Of a DNA stretch of 24,102 bases, positions 7,265 through 15,254 are shown one piece after another. The position numbers and the translations under genes are program-made. The notes under the pieces were generated by a model. It made no database searches. It was given only the letters and a program-made list of their open reading frames with translations, and had not been told where the DNA came from. Source of the DNA: an uncultured Collinsella sp. (GTDB lineage: Bacteria; Actinomycetota; Coriobacteriia; Coriobacteriales; Coriobacteriaceae); NCBI GenBank assembly GCA_900545615.1, contig UQZM01000031.1:1-24102 (forward strand). The letters run 5' to 3'. The stretch's first letter is position 1, and every line of letters begins with the position of its first letter.

Positions 7265-7594
7265 CTACGCGAGTTTCTTGAAGAAGCAGGTACGGTTGCC
7301 GGTATGGCAGGCCGGGCCCGGCGAGTCGACCTTGACCAGCAGCGTATCGCTATCGCAGTCGGCCCAGAGCTCCTTGACCGCTTGCATATTGCCGCTCGTC
7401 GCGCCCTTGTTCCAGAGCTCCTGGCGACTGCGGCTCCAAAACCACGTGGTGCCGGTCTTGAGCGTCAACCCCACCGACTCCTCGTTCATCCAGGCAACCA
7501 TAAGCACCTTGCCGGTGTCATACTGCTGAACCACACAAGGAATCAACCCACGGGCGTCGTATTTCAGCTCGGTAGCATTTACCACCTCAGTCAT
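7265..7594 (-). CDS. hisI: Phosphoribosyl-AMP cyclohydrolase
   Basis: About 109-residue zinc enzyme opening the adenine ring of phosphoribosyl-AMP, step 3 of histidine synthesis. Motifs: VLMVAWMNEES, TWFWSRSRQELWNKG, the Mg site DCDSDTLLVKV and the zinc cysteines in PACHTGNRTCFF. The start is uncertain by a few codons: two adjacent ATGs (7597 and 7594) directly follow GGGAGGA, and 7594 gives the better spacing; a TTG at 7606 lacks an upstream Shine-Dalgarno. It is separated from hisF by a 160-nt structured gap. Confidence 0.95.
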   Translation of the reverse strand: MTEVVNATELKYDARGLIPCVVQQYDTGKVLMVAWMNEESVGLTLKTGTTWFWSRSRQELWNKGATSGNMQAVKELWADCDSDTLLVKVDSPGPACHTGNRTCFFKKLA

Positions 7595-7636
7595 CATTCC
7601 TCCCAAGTAATTACCGTGAACATCGCAGGTCGGCGA

Positions 7637-7736
7637 GGCTTGCCCAGGTGCCGCAGGTTGCCGCGAAAGAGGAGCGACGCGTACTTTGGTACGCGAGCGA
7701 CGGTTTGAACGGCAAGATGCGGTGCCTGGACAAGCC
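7637..7736 (-). other. Large folded intergenic element between hisF and hisI
   Basis: Two 27-nt arms (7637-7663 and 7710-7736) are complementary apart from five positions grouped in three places, which is the pattern of internal loops in a folded RNA. A perfect inner stem CGCGTAC-TTTG-GTACGCG lies at 7678-7695. No open reading frame with a Shine-Dalgarno lies here. It may be an mRNA processing or stabilising element, an attenuator that sets lower expression of hisI and hisE, or another repeat family. Confidence 0.6.
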
Positions 7737-7754
7737 GCAGCGAAGCCCGCAGCA

Positions 7755-8537
7755 TTAGAAGTCCAACCTCACAGGAATACCCTGCGACGCCATATACTCC
7801 TTCACCTGGCGAATGCTGAACGTCCCAAAGTGAAAGACGCTTGCCGCCAGTACGGCGTCGGCTTCGCCCTCGATCACACCCTCAGCAAAATGCTCGAGCG
7901 TGCCCACGCCGCCGCTCGCGATGACGGGAATCGGCACCGCGCGCGCCACGGCGCGGGTGAGCGCCAGGTCAAAGCCGGCCTTGGTGCCGTCGCGGTCCAT
8001 ACTGGTGAGCAAGATCTCGCCGGCGCCGCGACGGGCCGCCTCCTCGGCCCACGCCACCGCGTCGATACCCATGGCGTTGCGGCCGCCTGCGGTAAAGACC
8101 TCCCACTTGTCGGCACCAGATGCGCCGGGCAAACCGACGCGCTTGGCATCGATCGCCACGACCACGGCCTGGCTGCCAAACGCCGCGGCAGCCTGGCTAA
8201 TCAACGACGGATCGCGCACGGCGGCAGAGTTAAGCGACACCTTGTCGGCGCCGGCTGCAACCATGGTGCGCATGCCCGCCAGGTCGCGAAAGCCGCCGCC
8301 CACGGTATAGGGAATAGCGAGCTCCTCGGCCGCATGCGCCGCCATCTCGATGGTCGTCGCGCGGTTGTCGCTCGTGGCGGTAATGTCCAGGAAGACAACC
8401 TCGTCCGCACCCTCGCGGTCGTAGGCGCGGGCTAGCTCCACCGGGTCGCCCGCATCGCGCAGGCTCACAAAGTTGACGCCCTTGACCACGCGGCCGTCCT
8501 TGACGTCCAAGCAGGGAATCACGCGTTTGGTAAGCAT
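7755..8537 (-). CDS. hisF: Imidazole glycerol phosphate synthase, cyclase subunit
   Basis: 260-residue beta/alpha barrel. With HisH it turns PRFAR and ammonia into imidazole glycerol phosphate and AICAR. Starts MLTKRVIPCLDVKDGRVVKGVNF with catalytic Asp11; the second catalytic Asp is in VVVAIDAKRVG, and the phosphate loops read YTVGGGFRD and VIASGGVGTLEHF. Full length. ATG at 8537 has GGGGAGGAG about 8 nt upstream inside the end of hisA; the gap is 3 nt. Confidence 0.97.
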   Translation of the reverse strand: MLTKRVIPCLDVKDGRVVKGVNFVSLRDAGDPVELARAYDREGADEVVFLDITATSDNRATTIEMAAHAAEELAIPYTVGGGFRDLAGMRTMVAAGADKVSLNSAAVRDPSLISQAAAAFGSQAVVVAIDAKRVGLPGASGADKWEVFTAGGRNAMGIDAVAWAEEAARRGAGEILLTSMDRDGTKAGFDLALTRAVARAVPIPVIASGGVGTLEHFAEGVIEGEADAVLAASVFHFGTFSIRQVKEYMASQGIPVRLDF

Positions 8538-8540
8538 GGG

Positions 8541-9284
8541 CTACTCCTCCCCTCGGGCGGCGGCTAGCGCCTGGGCCAGCGTAAAGTTGCCCTCGTAGAG
8601 CGCACGGCCGGTAATGGCGCCCTCAATAGCATCCTCACCCACCGCGGCCAGTGCGCGGATATCGTCGAGCGTCGAGATACCACCCGAAGCCACGACGGGA
8701 AAGCCCGCGACCTCGGCCACATGACGATACGCCGCCACATCGATGCCCGTCTGCATGCCATCGCGCGCGATGTCGGTATACACCAGATGCTTAAAGCCCA
8801 GCTCGGAAAGCTGCGCCACGGCATCGTCGAGTGCCACGCCCGCGCCGTCGCGCCAGCCGTTCACCTTGACCTGGCCGTCGCGTGCGGCGATATCTGCCAC
8901 CAGCAGCTCGCCAAAGCCGCGAGCCGCCACCTCGGCAAATCCCGGCTCGGTCACGATCACCGTGCCCAGCGCGATGCGACGCGCGCCATAGCCGGCAAGC
9001 TCGTCGATGCGCGCGAGCGAGCGAACGCCGCCGCCCACGTCCACGGACAGACCGTCGACGCCGCAGATAGCCTTTATCGCCGCCGAGTTGGCAGCGCACG
9101 CGTCCTCGTCCTCGCCAAAGGCAGCGGACAGGTCGACGACGTGCACCCAGCTCGTGCCCTGCTCGGCAAAGGAGCGGGCAACGGCCACGGGGTCGTCGGA
9201 ATATACCTTGCAGCGGCTCCGGTCACCGCGCTCCAGGCGCACGACCTTACCGCCGATCAAATCGATTGCGGGAAACAGAATCAT
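8541..9284 (-). CDS. hisA: ProFAR isomerase
   Basis: 247-residue beta/alpha barrel performing the Amadori rearrangement of ProFAR to PRFAR, step 4. Starts MILFPAIDLIGGKVVRLERGD with catalytic Asp8; the second catalytic Asp lies in HLVYTDIARDGMQTG, and phosphate loops in SVDVGGGVRS and VVASGGISTLDD. The ATG overlaps the hisH stop as ATGA, so translation is likely coupled. A bifunctional HisA/TrpF (PriA), as in many actinobacteria, cannot be ruled out from reading alone. Confidence 0.95.
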   Translation of the reverse strand: MILFPAIDLIGGKVVRLERGDRSRCKVYSDDPVAVARSFAEQGTSWVHVVDLSAAFGEDEDACAANSAAIKAICGVDGLSVDVGGGVRSLARIDELAGYGARRIALGTVIVTEPGFAEVAARGFGELLVADIAARDGQVKVNGWRDGAGVALDDAVAQLSELGFKHLVYTDIARDGMQTGIDVAAYRHVAEVAGFPVVASGGISTLDDIRALAAVGEDAIEGAITGRALYEGNFTLAQALAAARGEE

Positions 9285-9982
9285 CGGCCGGCCCCCTCGA
9301 CGATGCTCACAAAGTTTTTAAGAATGCGCTGACCCAGCGCGGAGGATTTCTCGGGATGGAACTGGCAGCCCCACACGTTGCCATGGCGCACGATGCACGG
9401 GAAGCTCCGCGTATAGTGCGTGCGCGCCAGCACATCGGCGGCATCGGCATCGTCGGACACCGCGTAGCTGTGGGTGAAGTACATGTTGGCACCCTCGGCA
9501 AAACCAGTAAGCAGCGGATCGGCCGCACCGGTGGGCGTCATGTGCACCTGGTCCCAGCCCACGTGCGGCACCTTCAGGCGACTCGACTCCAAGCGCGTGC
9601 ACGAACCGCACATAATACCCAGGCCATCGACCCAGGGGCCACCGGCCTGCTGGGGGGTGTTGCCATCGGCAACCGCGCCCTCATCCGCAGGCACGCCTTC
9701 GTTGCCGCGCTCAAAAAATAGCTGAAGGCCCAGGCAGATGCCGAGCAGCGGAGTTCCGGCGGCGACGGCATCGAGCACCGCGTCCGCCTCGCCGCTCTGG
9801 CGCATAAAGGCGATCGCGTCATAGAACGCGCCCACGCCCGGGATGACCAAGCCGTCGGCATTACGGATCTGCTCCGGATCGTCCGATGTGCAGGCGGCGG
9901 CACCGGCGCGCGCAAGCCCGCGCACAACACTCGATAAGTTGCCCTTGTGGTAGTCGACCACCACGATCTTCGGTTCGCCCAC
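9281..9982 (-). CDS. hisH: Imidazole glycerol phosphate synthase, glutamine amidotransferase subunit
   Basis: 233-residue class I glutaminase that feeds ammonia to HisF. Nucleophile Cys lies in PLLGICLGLQLFFE, with His and Glu in CQFHPEKSS; PGVGAF and KVPHVGWDQV are also typical. A GTG at 9982 is chosen because GGGAGG lies 5 nt before it and the protein then begins MGEPKIVVVDYHKGN as in homologues; the frame runs a few codons further to a TTG. An Ala/Gly/Pro-rich insert follows the nucleophile helix (GNEGVPADEG...PQQAGGP), making it about 30 residues longer than typical. A weak stem (AACCTG/CAGGTT, 10007-10028) with TTTT lies in the 44-nt gap after hisB. Confidence 0.95.
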   Translation of the reverse strand: MGEPKIVVVDYHKGNLSSVVRGLARAGAAACTSDDPEQIRNADGLVIPGVGAFYDAIAFMRQSGEADAVLDAVAAGTPLLGICLGLQLFFERGNEGVPADEGAVADGNTPQQAGGPWVDGLGIMCGSCTRLESSRLKVPHVGWDQVHMTPTGAADPLLTGFAEGANMYFTHSYAVSDDADAADVLARTHYTRSFPCIVRHGNVWGCQFHPEKSSALGQRILKNFVSIVEGAGR

Positions 9983-10026
9983 GCGACCCTCCCTTATCTC
10001 ATTCAAAACCTGTCTTTTTTGGCAGG

Positions 10027-10614
10027 TTACAGTGAGCCCTTGGTGCTGGGGATGCCCTGCACGCGGGGATCGAGCTCGCAGGCGTGGCGCATCGTGCGGC
10101 CCACGGCCTTAAAGGCGGCCTCGATAATGTGATGCGAGTTGCCGCCCGCCAGCTCGCGCACGTGCAGCGTGAGCTTGGCGTCGCGCGCAAAGGCGTAGAA
10201 GAACTCGACGGCCAGCTCGGTATCGAAGCCGCCCACGCGCTCGGTCGGCACGGGCAGCTCGCAGTAGGCCTGCCCGCGGCCCGAAATATCAACGGCGGCC
10301 ATCACGAGCGTCTCGTCCATGGCAATCGCCGCGTCGGCAAAGCGCGTAATGCCCGCCTTGTCATCCAGCGCTTGGCAAAACGCCTCGCCCAGCACGATAC
10401 CCGTGTCCTCGACGGTATGGTGTGCGTCGACCTCCACGTCGCCTACCGCGTGCACCGTCAAATCGAACAGGCCATGGCGGCCAAAGGCGTTGAGCATATG
10501 GTCGAAAAACGGCACGCCGGTCGAGATATCGCACGCGCCGCTCCCGTCCAGGTCGAGCTTAACGACAATGTCGGTCTCGCCCGTCTTGCGGGTCACCTCG
10601 GCATAACGGCCCAT
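10027..10614 (-). CDS. hisB: Imidazoleglycerol-phosphate dehydratase
   Basis: 195-residue manganese enzyme, step 7 of histidine synthesis. Two repeated halves show the paired metal motifs: FFDHMLNAFGRHG and DAHHTVEDTGIVLG in the first, HVRELAGGNSHHIIEAAFKA in the second. Monofunctional: there is no phosphatase domain like that of E. coli HisB, which is why a separate phosphatase is needed. ATG at 10614 directly abuts the hisC stop codon, with AAGGAGGAG upstream. Confidence 0.97.
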   Translation of the reverse strand: MGRYAEVTRKTGETDIVVKLDLDGSGACDISTGVPFFDHMLNAFGRHGLFDLTVHAVGDVEVDAHHTVEDTGIVLGEAFCQALDDKAGITRFADAAIAMDETLVMAAVDISGRGQAYCELPVPTERVGGFDTELAVEFFYAFARDAKLTLHVRELAGGNSHHIIEAAFKAVGRTMRHACELDPRVQGIPSTKGSL

Positions 10615-11730
10615 CTACATCTCCTCCTTCACCAGCGCGGCAAACGCAGCCAGCACCTCGTCGTTTTCCTGCGGGGTGCCCACGGTAATGCGCAGACAGT
10701 CCGCAAGCCCCGGCGCGTAGCTAAAGTCGCGCACCAAAATCGAATACTCATCGCGCAGACGCTCGCGCACGCGCGTGGCGTGCGGCGTACGCACAAGCAC
10801 AAAGTTCGCCGCGCTCGGCCATGCCTCCACGGGCAGGCCCTCGGTAGCCATCGCGCGCAGGGCACCCAGCTCGCGCTCGCGCTCGGATGCGACCTGTGCC
10901 ACCACGGGCGTGTACGCATCGCGGGCACGCACGCAGGCAAGCGCCGCCGCCCGGCTCAGCACGTTGACCGAATAGATCTGGCGAATCGCCGCGAACACGT
11001 CGATGACCTCGGGCGCCGCGATCACATAGCCCAGACGCGTGCCGGCGGCGCCGAACGCCTTGGACAGCGTGTGCAGAATCACCAGGTTGAGATGCTCGGC
11101 GATAAGGCCTTGCGCCGTGGTTGCCGCGCCAAACGAATCGTCGGCAAACTCAACATAGGCCTCGTCGACCATCACCATGCCGGGGCATGCATCGCACAGG
11201 GCCGCGACAAAGTCGAGCGGCACCACATCGCCCGTGGGATTATTGGGCGAGGTCACGATTGCCAGGTTGCACTCGGGCGCCGCTGCGAGCACAGCCGCTT
11301 GGTCGAGCTCAAAGGTCGCCGGGTCGCGCCACACATCGCGCACTTCAGTCTGGCACAGAGACGCAAAGAACGCATACTCGCTAAAGCACGGCGGGCAGTT
11401 GAGCAGGGTCCTCCCCGCGCCGCCAAACGCCAGCAGGTAGTTATAGAGCAGTTCGTCGCCACCGTTGCCCACGCAGATATTCTCGCGCGTCACGCCATGC
11501 CAGGCGGCTAGCTCGTCGCGCAGGTCGTTGGACATGGGATCGGGATAGCGGTTGAGCGGCGTGGCAGCCAGGGCGGCGTCGACCGCCTCGCGCACGCCGG
11601 CCGGCACGGGATAGGTGTTCTCGTTGGCCGAAAGGTTGATGCGCGTGGGCGTAAAGTTGGGATCGTAGGGCTCGATGCCTGCCAGATAGGGCTGGACGAG
11701 TTCCTTCATGCGCGGCGTGAGTTCGGCCAT
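10615..11730 (-). CDS. hisC: Histidinol-phosphate aminotransferase
   Basis: 371-residue PLP-dependent class I/II aminotransferase converting imidazole acetol phosphate and glutamate to histidinol phosphate. Seen: INLSANENTYPVP, NRYPDPMSNDLRDELA, CVGNGGDELL, the SPNNPTGD loop, MVDEAYVEFAD, and the PLP lysine in LHTLSKAFGAAGTRLGY. Start at 11730 (MAELTPRMKELVQ) has GGGGAGG 6 nt upstream; the frame is open for 11 more codons without support. It follows hisD by 1 nt. Confidence 0.97.
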   Translation of the reverse strand: MAELTPRMKELVQPYLAGIEPYDPNFTPTRINLSANENTYPVPAGVREAVDAALAATPLNRYPDPMSNDLRDELAAWHGVTRENICVGNGGDELLYNYLLAFGGAGRTLLNCPPCFSEYAFFASLCQTEVRDVWRDPATFELDQAAVLAAAPECNLAIVTSPNNPTGDVVPLDFVAALCDACPGMVMVDEAYVEFADDSFGAATTAQGLIAEHLNLVILHTLSKAFGAAGTRLGYVIAAPEVIDVFAAIRQIYSVNVLSRAAALACVRARDAYTPVVAQVASERERELGALRAMATEGLPVEAWPSAANFVLVRTPHATRVRERLRDEYSILVRDFSYAPGLADCLRITVGTPQENDEVLAAFAALVKEEM

Positions 11731-11731
11731 A

Positions 11732-13171
11732 TTAGGCCTCCCCACCGGTCGCACCGGCGCCATCCGCGCCCGCAGCCGCCGTCAGGTCCACGCCCTCGGC
11801 AACCGTCGCCACGGCGTCGCCCGGCCAGGCGACCTTGGTCAGGTCGGCCGCGGCCAGCGACTCGGCACTCACGGCATCCTCGCCCTGCTCCAGCACGCGA
11901 CGACGCAGGGCGGCAGAAAGCGCGTGCGCCCACAGGCCCTCAGCCTCGGCCAGGCGCTGCGTAGCGGGAGCGTCGGAGAGCAGGCCCTCGGGTGTATAGC
12001 AAATGACGCTCGAGCGCTTGACGAACTCCTCCACCGAAAGCGGGTTTGAGAACATGGCCGTGCCGCCGGTCGGCAGCGTGTGGTTGGGACCGGCAACATA
12101 ATCGCCGAGCGGCTCGGAGCTCCAAGCGCCCACGAAGATGGCGCCGGCGTTGCGAATGCCGCCGAGCAGGCCCATCGCATCCTTGCAGTGCAGCTCCAGG
12201 TGCTCGGGCGCCACGGTGTTCACCGCCTCGACGGCGGCCGCCATGTCGGCGGCCACCACGATGGTGCCCTCGTTATCGAGCGAAGCGCACGTAATCTCGG
12301 CACGCGGGGACTGCGCTACCAGAATGTCGATACCCGCCTCGACCTCACGCGCAAACTGCTCGTCGCAGGTCACCAGATAGCAGGCCGCCAGCGGATCGTG
12401 CTCGGCCTGAGCCATCAGGTCGGCCGCGACCACCATAGGCTTGGCCGTGGCATCGGCCAGCACGCAGACCTCGGAGGGACCGGCGACCATGTCGATACCC
12501 ACGTCACCCGAGACAATCTGCTTGGCAGCGGCAACAAAGGCGTTGCCCGGGCCGGTGATTTTGTCGACGCGCGGAATGGTCTCGGTACCGTACGCCAGCG
12601 CGGCCACGGCCTGGGCGCCGCCCACCATATAGATCTCGTCCACGCCGCCGAGCTTGGCCGCCGCGAGCGTATACGGGCTAATCAGTCCATCCTTTTGCGG
12701 CGGGGTCACCATGACCACGCGCTCAACGCCGGCAACCTTGGCGGGAATGGCGTTCATAAGCACGGTGGAAGGGTACTGCGCGCGACCGCCCGGCACGTAG
12801 ATGCCGGCCGCAGCAAGCGGGGTCACCTTAACGCCGAGCATCGTGCCGTCCGGGCGCGTGGTAAACCAGCTCTGCTCGACCTCGCGCTGGTGGAACTCGC
12901 GAATCTGGCGCGCGGCCTTTTCGAGCGCGGCGACAAAGGCCGGATCGAGGCCTTCGAGCGCGGCATCGATCTGCTCCTGCGGAAGACGGAAGCTCTGCAG
13001 CTCAACACCGTCAAAACGCTGGCAGTAATCGCGCACCGCGGCATCGCCGTTGGCACGCACGTTGGCCACGATATCGCGAGCGGCGTCGACGATGTTTTGC
13101 GGCAGCACGCCCTTACGGTTGAGCTGGTTGGTAACGAGGCGCTCACCGGGAGCAAGCTTGATGGTCTTCAT
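11732..13171 (-). CDS. hisD: Histidinol dehydrogenase
   Basis: 479-residue zinc enzyme making the last two oxidations, histidinol to histidine, with NAD. Signature blocks: GIYVPGGRAQYPSTVLMN, GGAQAVAALAYGTETIPRVDKITGPGNAFV, DMVAGPSEVCVLAD, DLMAQAEHDP, VAPEHLELH and NHTLPTGGTAMF. About 45 C-terminal residues after the normal end (LAAADLTKVAWPGD...GATGGEA) are an Ala/Gly-rich extension of unknown role. ATG at 13171 has a modest AGGGGAT 8 nt upstream. Confidence 0.97.
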   Translation of the reverse strand: MKTIKLAPGERLVTNQLNRKGVLPQNIVDAARDIVANVRANGDAAVRDYCQRFDGVELQSFRLPQEQIDAALEGLDPAFVAALEKAARQIREFHQREVEQSWFTTRPDGTMLGVKVTPLAAAGIYVPGGRAQYPSTVLMNAIPAKVAGVERVVMVTPPQKDGLISPYTLAAAKLGGVDEIYMVGGAQAVAALAYGTETIPRVDKITGPGNAFVAAAKQIVSGDVGIDMVAGPSEVCVLADATAKPMVVAADLMAQAEHDPLAACYLVTCDEQFAREVEAGIDILVAQSPRAEITCASLDNEGTIVVAADMAAAVEAVNTVAPEHLELHCKDAMGLLGGIRNAGAIFVGAWSSEPLGDYVAGPNHTLPTGGTAMFSNPLSVEEFVKRSSVICYTPEGLLSDAPATQRLAEAEGLWAHALSAALRRRVLEQGEDAVSAESLAAADLTKVAWPGDAVATVAEGVDLTAAAGADGAGATGGEA

Positions 13172-13216
13172 TTCGGTATCCCCTATCGGTCGAGGTTGTG
13201 TTCGAAAAACGAGAGA

Positions 13217-13249
13217 CCGGGCGGCGGCGCCAGTCGGCCCGCCGCCCGG
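13217..13249 (-). other. GC-rich hairpin between hisZG and hisD
   Basis: Perfect 11-bp stem CCGGGCGGCGG / CCGCCGCCCGG with an 11-nt loop. Read on the minus strand, GTTTTTC follows seven bases after the stem, so it may act as a weak terminator that lowers expression of hisD onward, or as a stabiliser of the hisZG message. Confidence 0.55.
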
Positions 13250-13276
13250 ACGTTGGGGCGCCCGTGCGTGCTCGCG

Positions 13277-14992
13277 CTATTGCGCCGAGCCCGCAACGGG
13301 CTCAAAATGCTTGTCCTTAACAGCCGCAGCCAGGCGATCGGCCAGGTTGCGCACGCGCGGATCCAGGCGTGCGGCGCCCGGATTGACAAAGAAGCGGGCC
13401 GTGCAGTCCATGATGCGCCCGGTAATGACCAGGTCGTTATCGCGCAGCGTAGCGCCCGTGGCGGTAATGTCTACGATGCGATCGGTCATGCCGACGATGG
13501 GCCCCAGCTCAATATTGCCATGCAGCGAAACGATGTCGGCGTTCACGCCGCGCTCGGCATACCAGGCACTCGCGATGCGCGGGTATTTGGTTGCCACGCG
13601 AAGCGACCCGCGACGGGCATAGTTGCGCTCGGCCTGACCGGCGCGCCATGCGGGCTCCGCCTCAATGAAAGTGCACAGGCCGTAGCCCAGATCGACCAGC
13701 TGCAGCAGGTTGAGGTCGGCCTCGATAAGCGAGTCCCAACCGCAGATGCCGCAATCGGCACCGCCGCAGCCCACAAAGGCGGGCGCATCGCTGGGGCGCA
13801 CGATGACAAACTCGATATCTCCGACCGCGCCCTCACCGGCACGCGTGTCGCGGCCGCGCACGATTAGGTGACGGCCCGGATCGCGCAACTCAGAGACGTC
13901 CAGGCCCGCGGCTTCGAGCACGTCGAGCGTATCGGCCTTGAGCGAGCCCTTGGGCACGGCGATGCGCAGCGGGCCCTCGGCGCCACGGCCCGCGGCGTGA
14001 TCGCCATCGGAAGCAGCGTCCTCGGCCGAGGTGTGCGCAGCCTCCAGACGCTCGAGCGAAAAGGCGAAACCCGCCGCCGGTACCTCGATGCCGTCGCCAA
14101 ATGCGCCGGTAAAGATGGAGTCGTAGCGACCGCCCGAGCCAACTGGATCGGGCAACCCGCCGGCGTAAGCCTTAAAGACAAGACCCGTGTAATAGTCGAA
14201 GGAGTTCATAATGGAAAAGTCGAAGGACAGCACCTGAGCGTCCTCGGGCGCCAGGCCCTCGACCAGCGCGCGCAGCTCACGCGTGAGCGGCGCGACAATA
14301 CCGGCAGCCGCCAGCAGCGCATCCACGCGATCGAGCACTTCGGCCCCACCATGCAGGCGCGGCAGTTCGCTGACGGCGGCCTTAACGGCATCGGTCTCGG
14401 CGCTTGCCGCCACGCGGGCATCGAGGCCCACAAAGTCGTTGGCGTGTACGCAGCGCAGGGCCTCGGCAGCCAGCTCACGATCCTCGCATACCGCGAGCAA
14501 TTCCTTAAAAGGACGCACGCTGCCTGCGATGATGCGCGCATCGGGAAGTGCCAGCTCACGCACGGCCTCCGCCACCAGCGAAACAATCTCGACATCGCCC
14601 GCGGTATCGCCCGCGCCGATAAGCTCAAAGCCCAGCTGCGTAAACTGGCGCGAGCCACCGGCATTGCGCTGGCACTCGCGAACCACCGGTGCCTCATAGC
14701 GCAGACGCAGCGGCAAATCGGCCGCACGCATGCGGGTCGAAACCAGGCGCACGATCGGCAGCGTGTTATCGGGGCGAACCACCAGCAGGCGACCATCGTC
14801 GTCAAAGAGCTTGAACGGCGTATCCGCGATGCGGCCGCCCTCCTCAAGCGAACCCTTGTCCTCGAGCAGCGGTGTCTCAACCGGCAGGTAATGATGCTCC
14901 CTAAAGCAGCCCTTCACCGTCAGCGCAATCTCCTCGCGCGCCTGAGCCTCCTCGGGCAATATGTCCCGGAATCCCCACGGTGTGGCCGTCAT
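13277..14992 (-). CDS. hisZG: HisZ-HisG fusion: ATP phosphoribosyltransferase regulatory and catalytic parts
   Basis: 571-residue protein joining two normally separate subunits. Residues 1-316 are HisZ, a histidyl-tRNA-synthetase paralogue (WGFRDILPEEA, LLVVRPDNTLPIVRL, LRYEAPVVRECQRNAGGSRQ, FDYYTGLVFKAY, GSGGRYD). An Ala/Gly/Asp-rich linker covers about 317-340. Residues 341-571 are short-form HisG (LRIAVPKGSLK, VIVRPSD, VATKYPRIA, and the PRPP loop DRIVDITATGATLRDN at 504-519), ending without the C-terminal ACT-like domain of long HisG. It catalyses step 1, ATP plus PRPP to phosphoribosyl-ATP; HisZ should confer histidine feedback. No stop or frameshift separates the halves. First gene of the operon; GAGGAGG lies 9 nt before the ATG. 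Confidence 0.93.
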   Translation of the reverse strand: MTATPWGFRDILPEEAQAREEIALTVKGCFREHHYLPVETPLLEDKGSLEEGGRIADTPFKLFDDDGRLLVVRPDNTLPIVRLVSTRMRAADLPLRLRYEAPVVRECQRNAGGSRQFTQLGFELIGAGDTAGDVEIVSLVAEAVRELALPDARIIAGSVRPFKELLAVCEDRELAAEALRCVHANDFVGLDARVAASAETDAVKAAVSELPRLHGGAEVLDRVDALLAAAGIVAPLTRELRALVEGLAPEDAQVLSFDFSIMNSFDYYTGLVFKAYAGGLPDPVGSGGRYDSIFTGAFGDGIEVPAAGFAFSLERLEAAHTSAEDAASDGDHAAGRGAEGPLRIAVPKGSLKADTLDVLEAAGLDVSELRDPGRHLIVRGRDTRAGEGAVGDIEFVIVRPSDAPAFVGCGGADCGICGWDSLIEADLNLLQLVDLGYGLCTFIEAEPAWRAGQAERNYARRGSLRVATKYPRIASAWYAERGVNADIVSLHGNIELGPIVGMTDRIVDITATGATLRDNDLVITGRIMDCTARFFVNPGAARLDPRVRNLADRLAAAVKDKHFEPVAGSAQ

Positions 14993-15027
14993 CTGGTGAG
15001 CCTCCTCATGCTGTGTTTCGTATGGAA

Positions 15028-15059
15028 CAGAAGACCGGCATAGCTCCGCCGGTCTTCTG
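15028..15059 (-). promoter_or_regulatory. Leader hairpin of the his operon
   Basis: Perfect 12-bp stem CAGAAGACCGGC / GCCGGTCTTCTG with an 8-nt loop, centred about 50 nt before the hisZG start codon. It lies in the presumed leader. There is no T-run after it and no histidine-codon-rich leader peptide or T-box sequence nearby, so its role (stability, protein binding, attenuation) is open. TATGCT at 15068-15073 on the minus strand could be a -10 box, without a clear -35. Confidence 0.5.
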
Positions 15060-15170
15060 GGTACTTTAGCATACTAGAGTGTTTGCGGGGAGAATCGTCC
15101 TCCTCGGCTCACACCGTATTCATTTGGAAACATAGGGCGAGCGGTTAGCAGCAGTCTCTTGTCGCAACGC

Positions 15171-15203
15171 AAAAAGGGCGCCCGCGCAAATGCGGACGCC
15201 CTT
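15171..15203 (-). terminator. Terminator after SIS gene copy A
   Basis: Minus strand: AAGGGCGTCCGC / GCGGGCGCCCTT (one mismatch) with a 6-nt loop and then TTTTTG. It ends the catabolic island and insulates the his operon. Confidence 0.88.
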
Positions 15204-15254
15204 GTGCAGGGTCGAGATATCAACCAGCCAAGATATCGGACCCGTGACCAGCTC

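Noticed and set aside
7595..7606. TTG at 7606 as the hisI start
   Set aside because: The Shine-Dalgarno GGGAGGA lies inside this extension and would not be used by it.
15063..15131. Possible his leader peptide on the minus strand (MFPNEYGVSRGG...)
   Set aside because: The 19-codon frame contains no histidine codons and no strong ribosome site, so it does not support classical attenuation.
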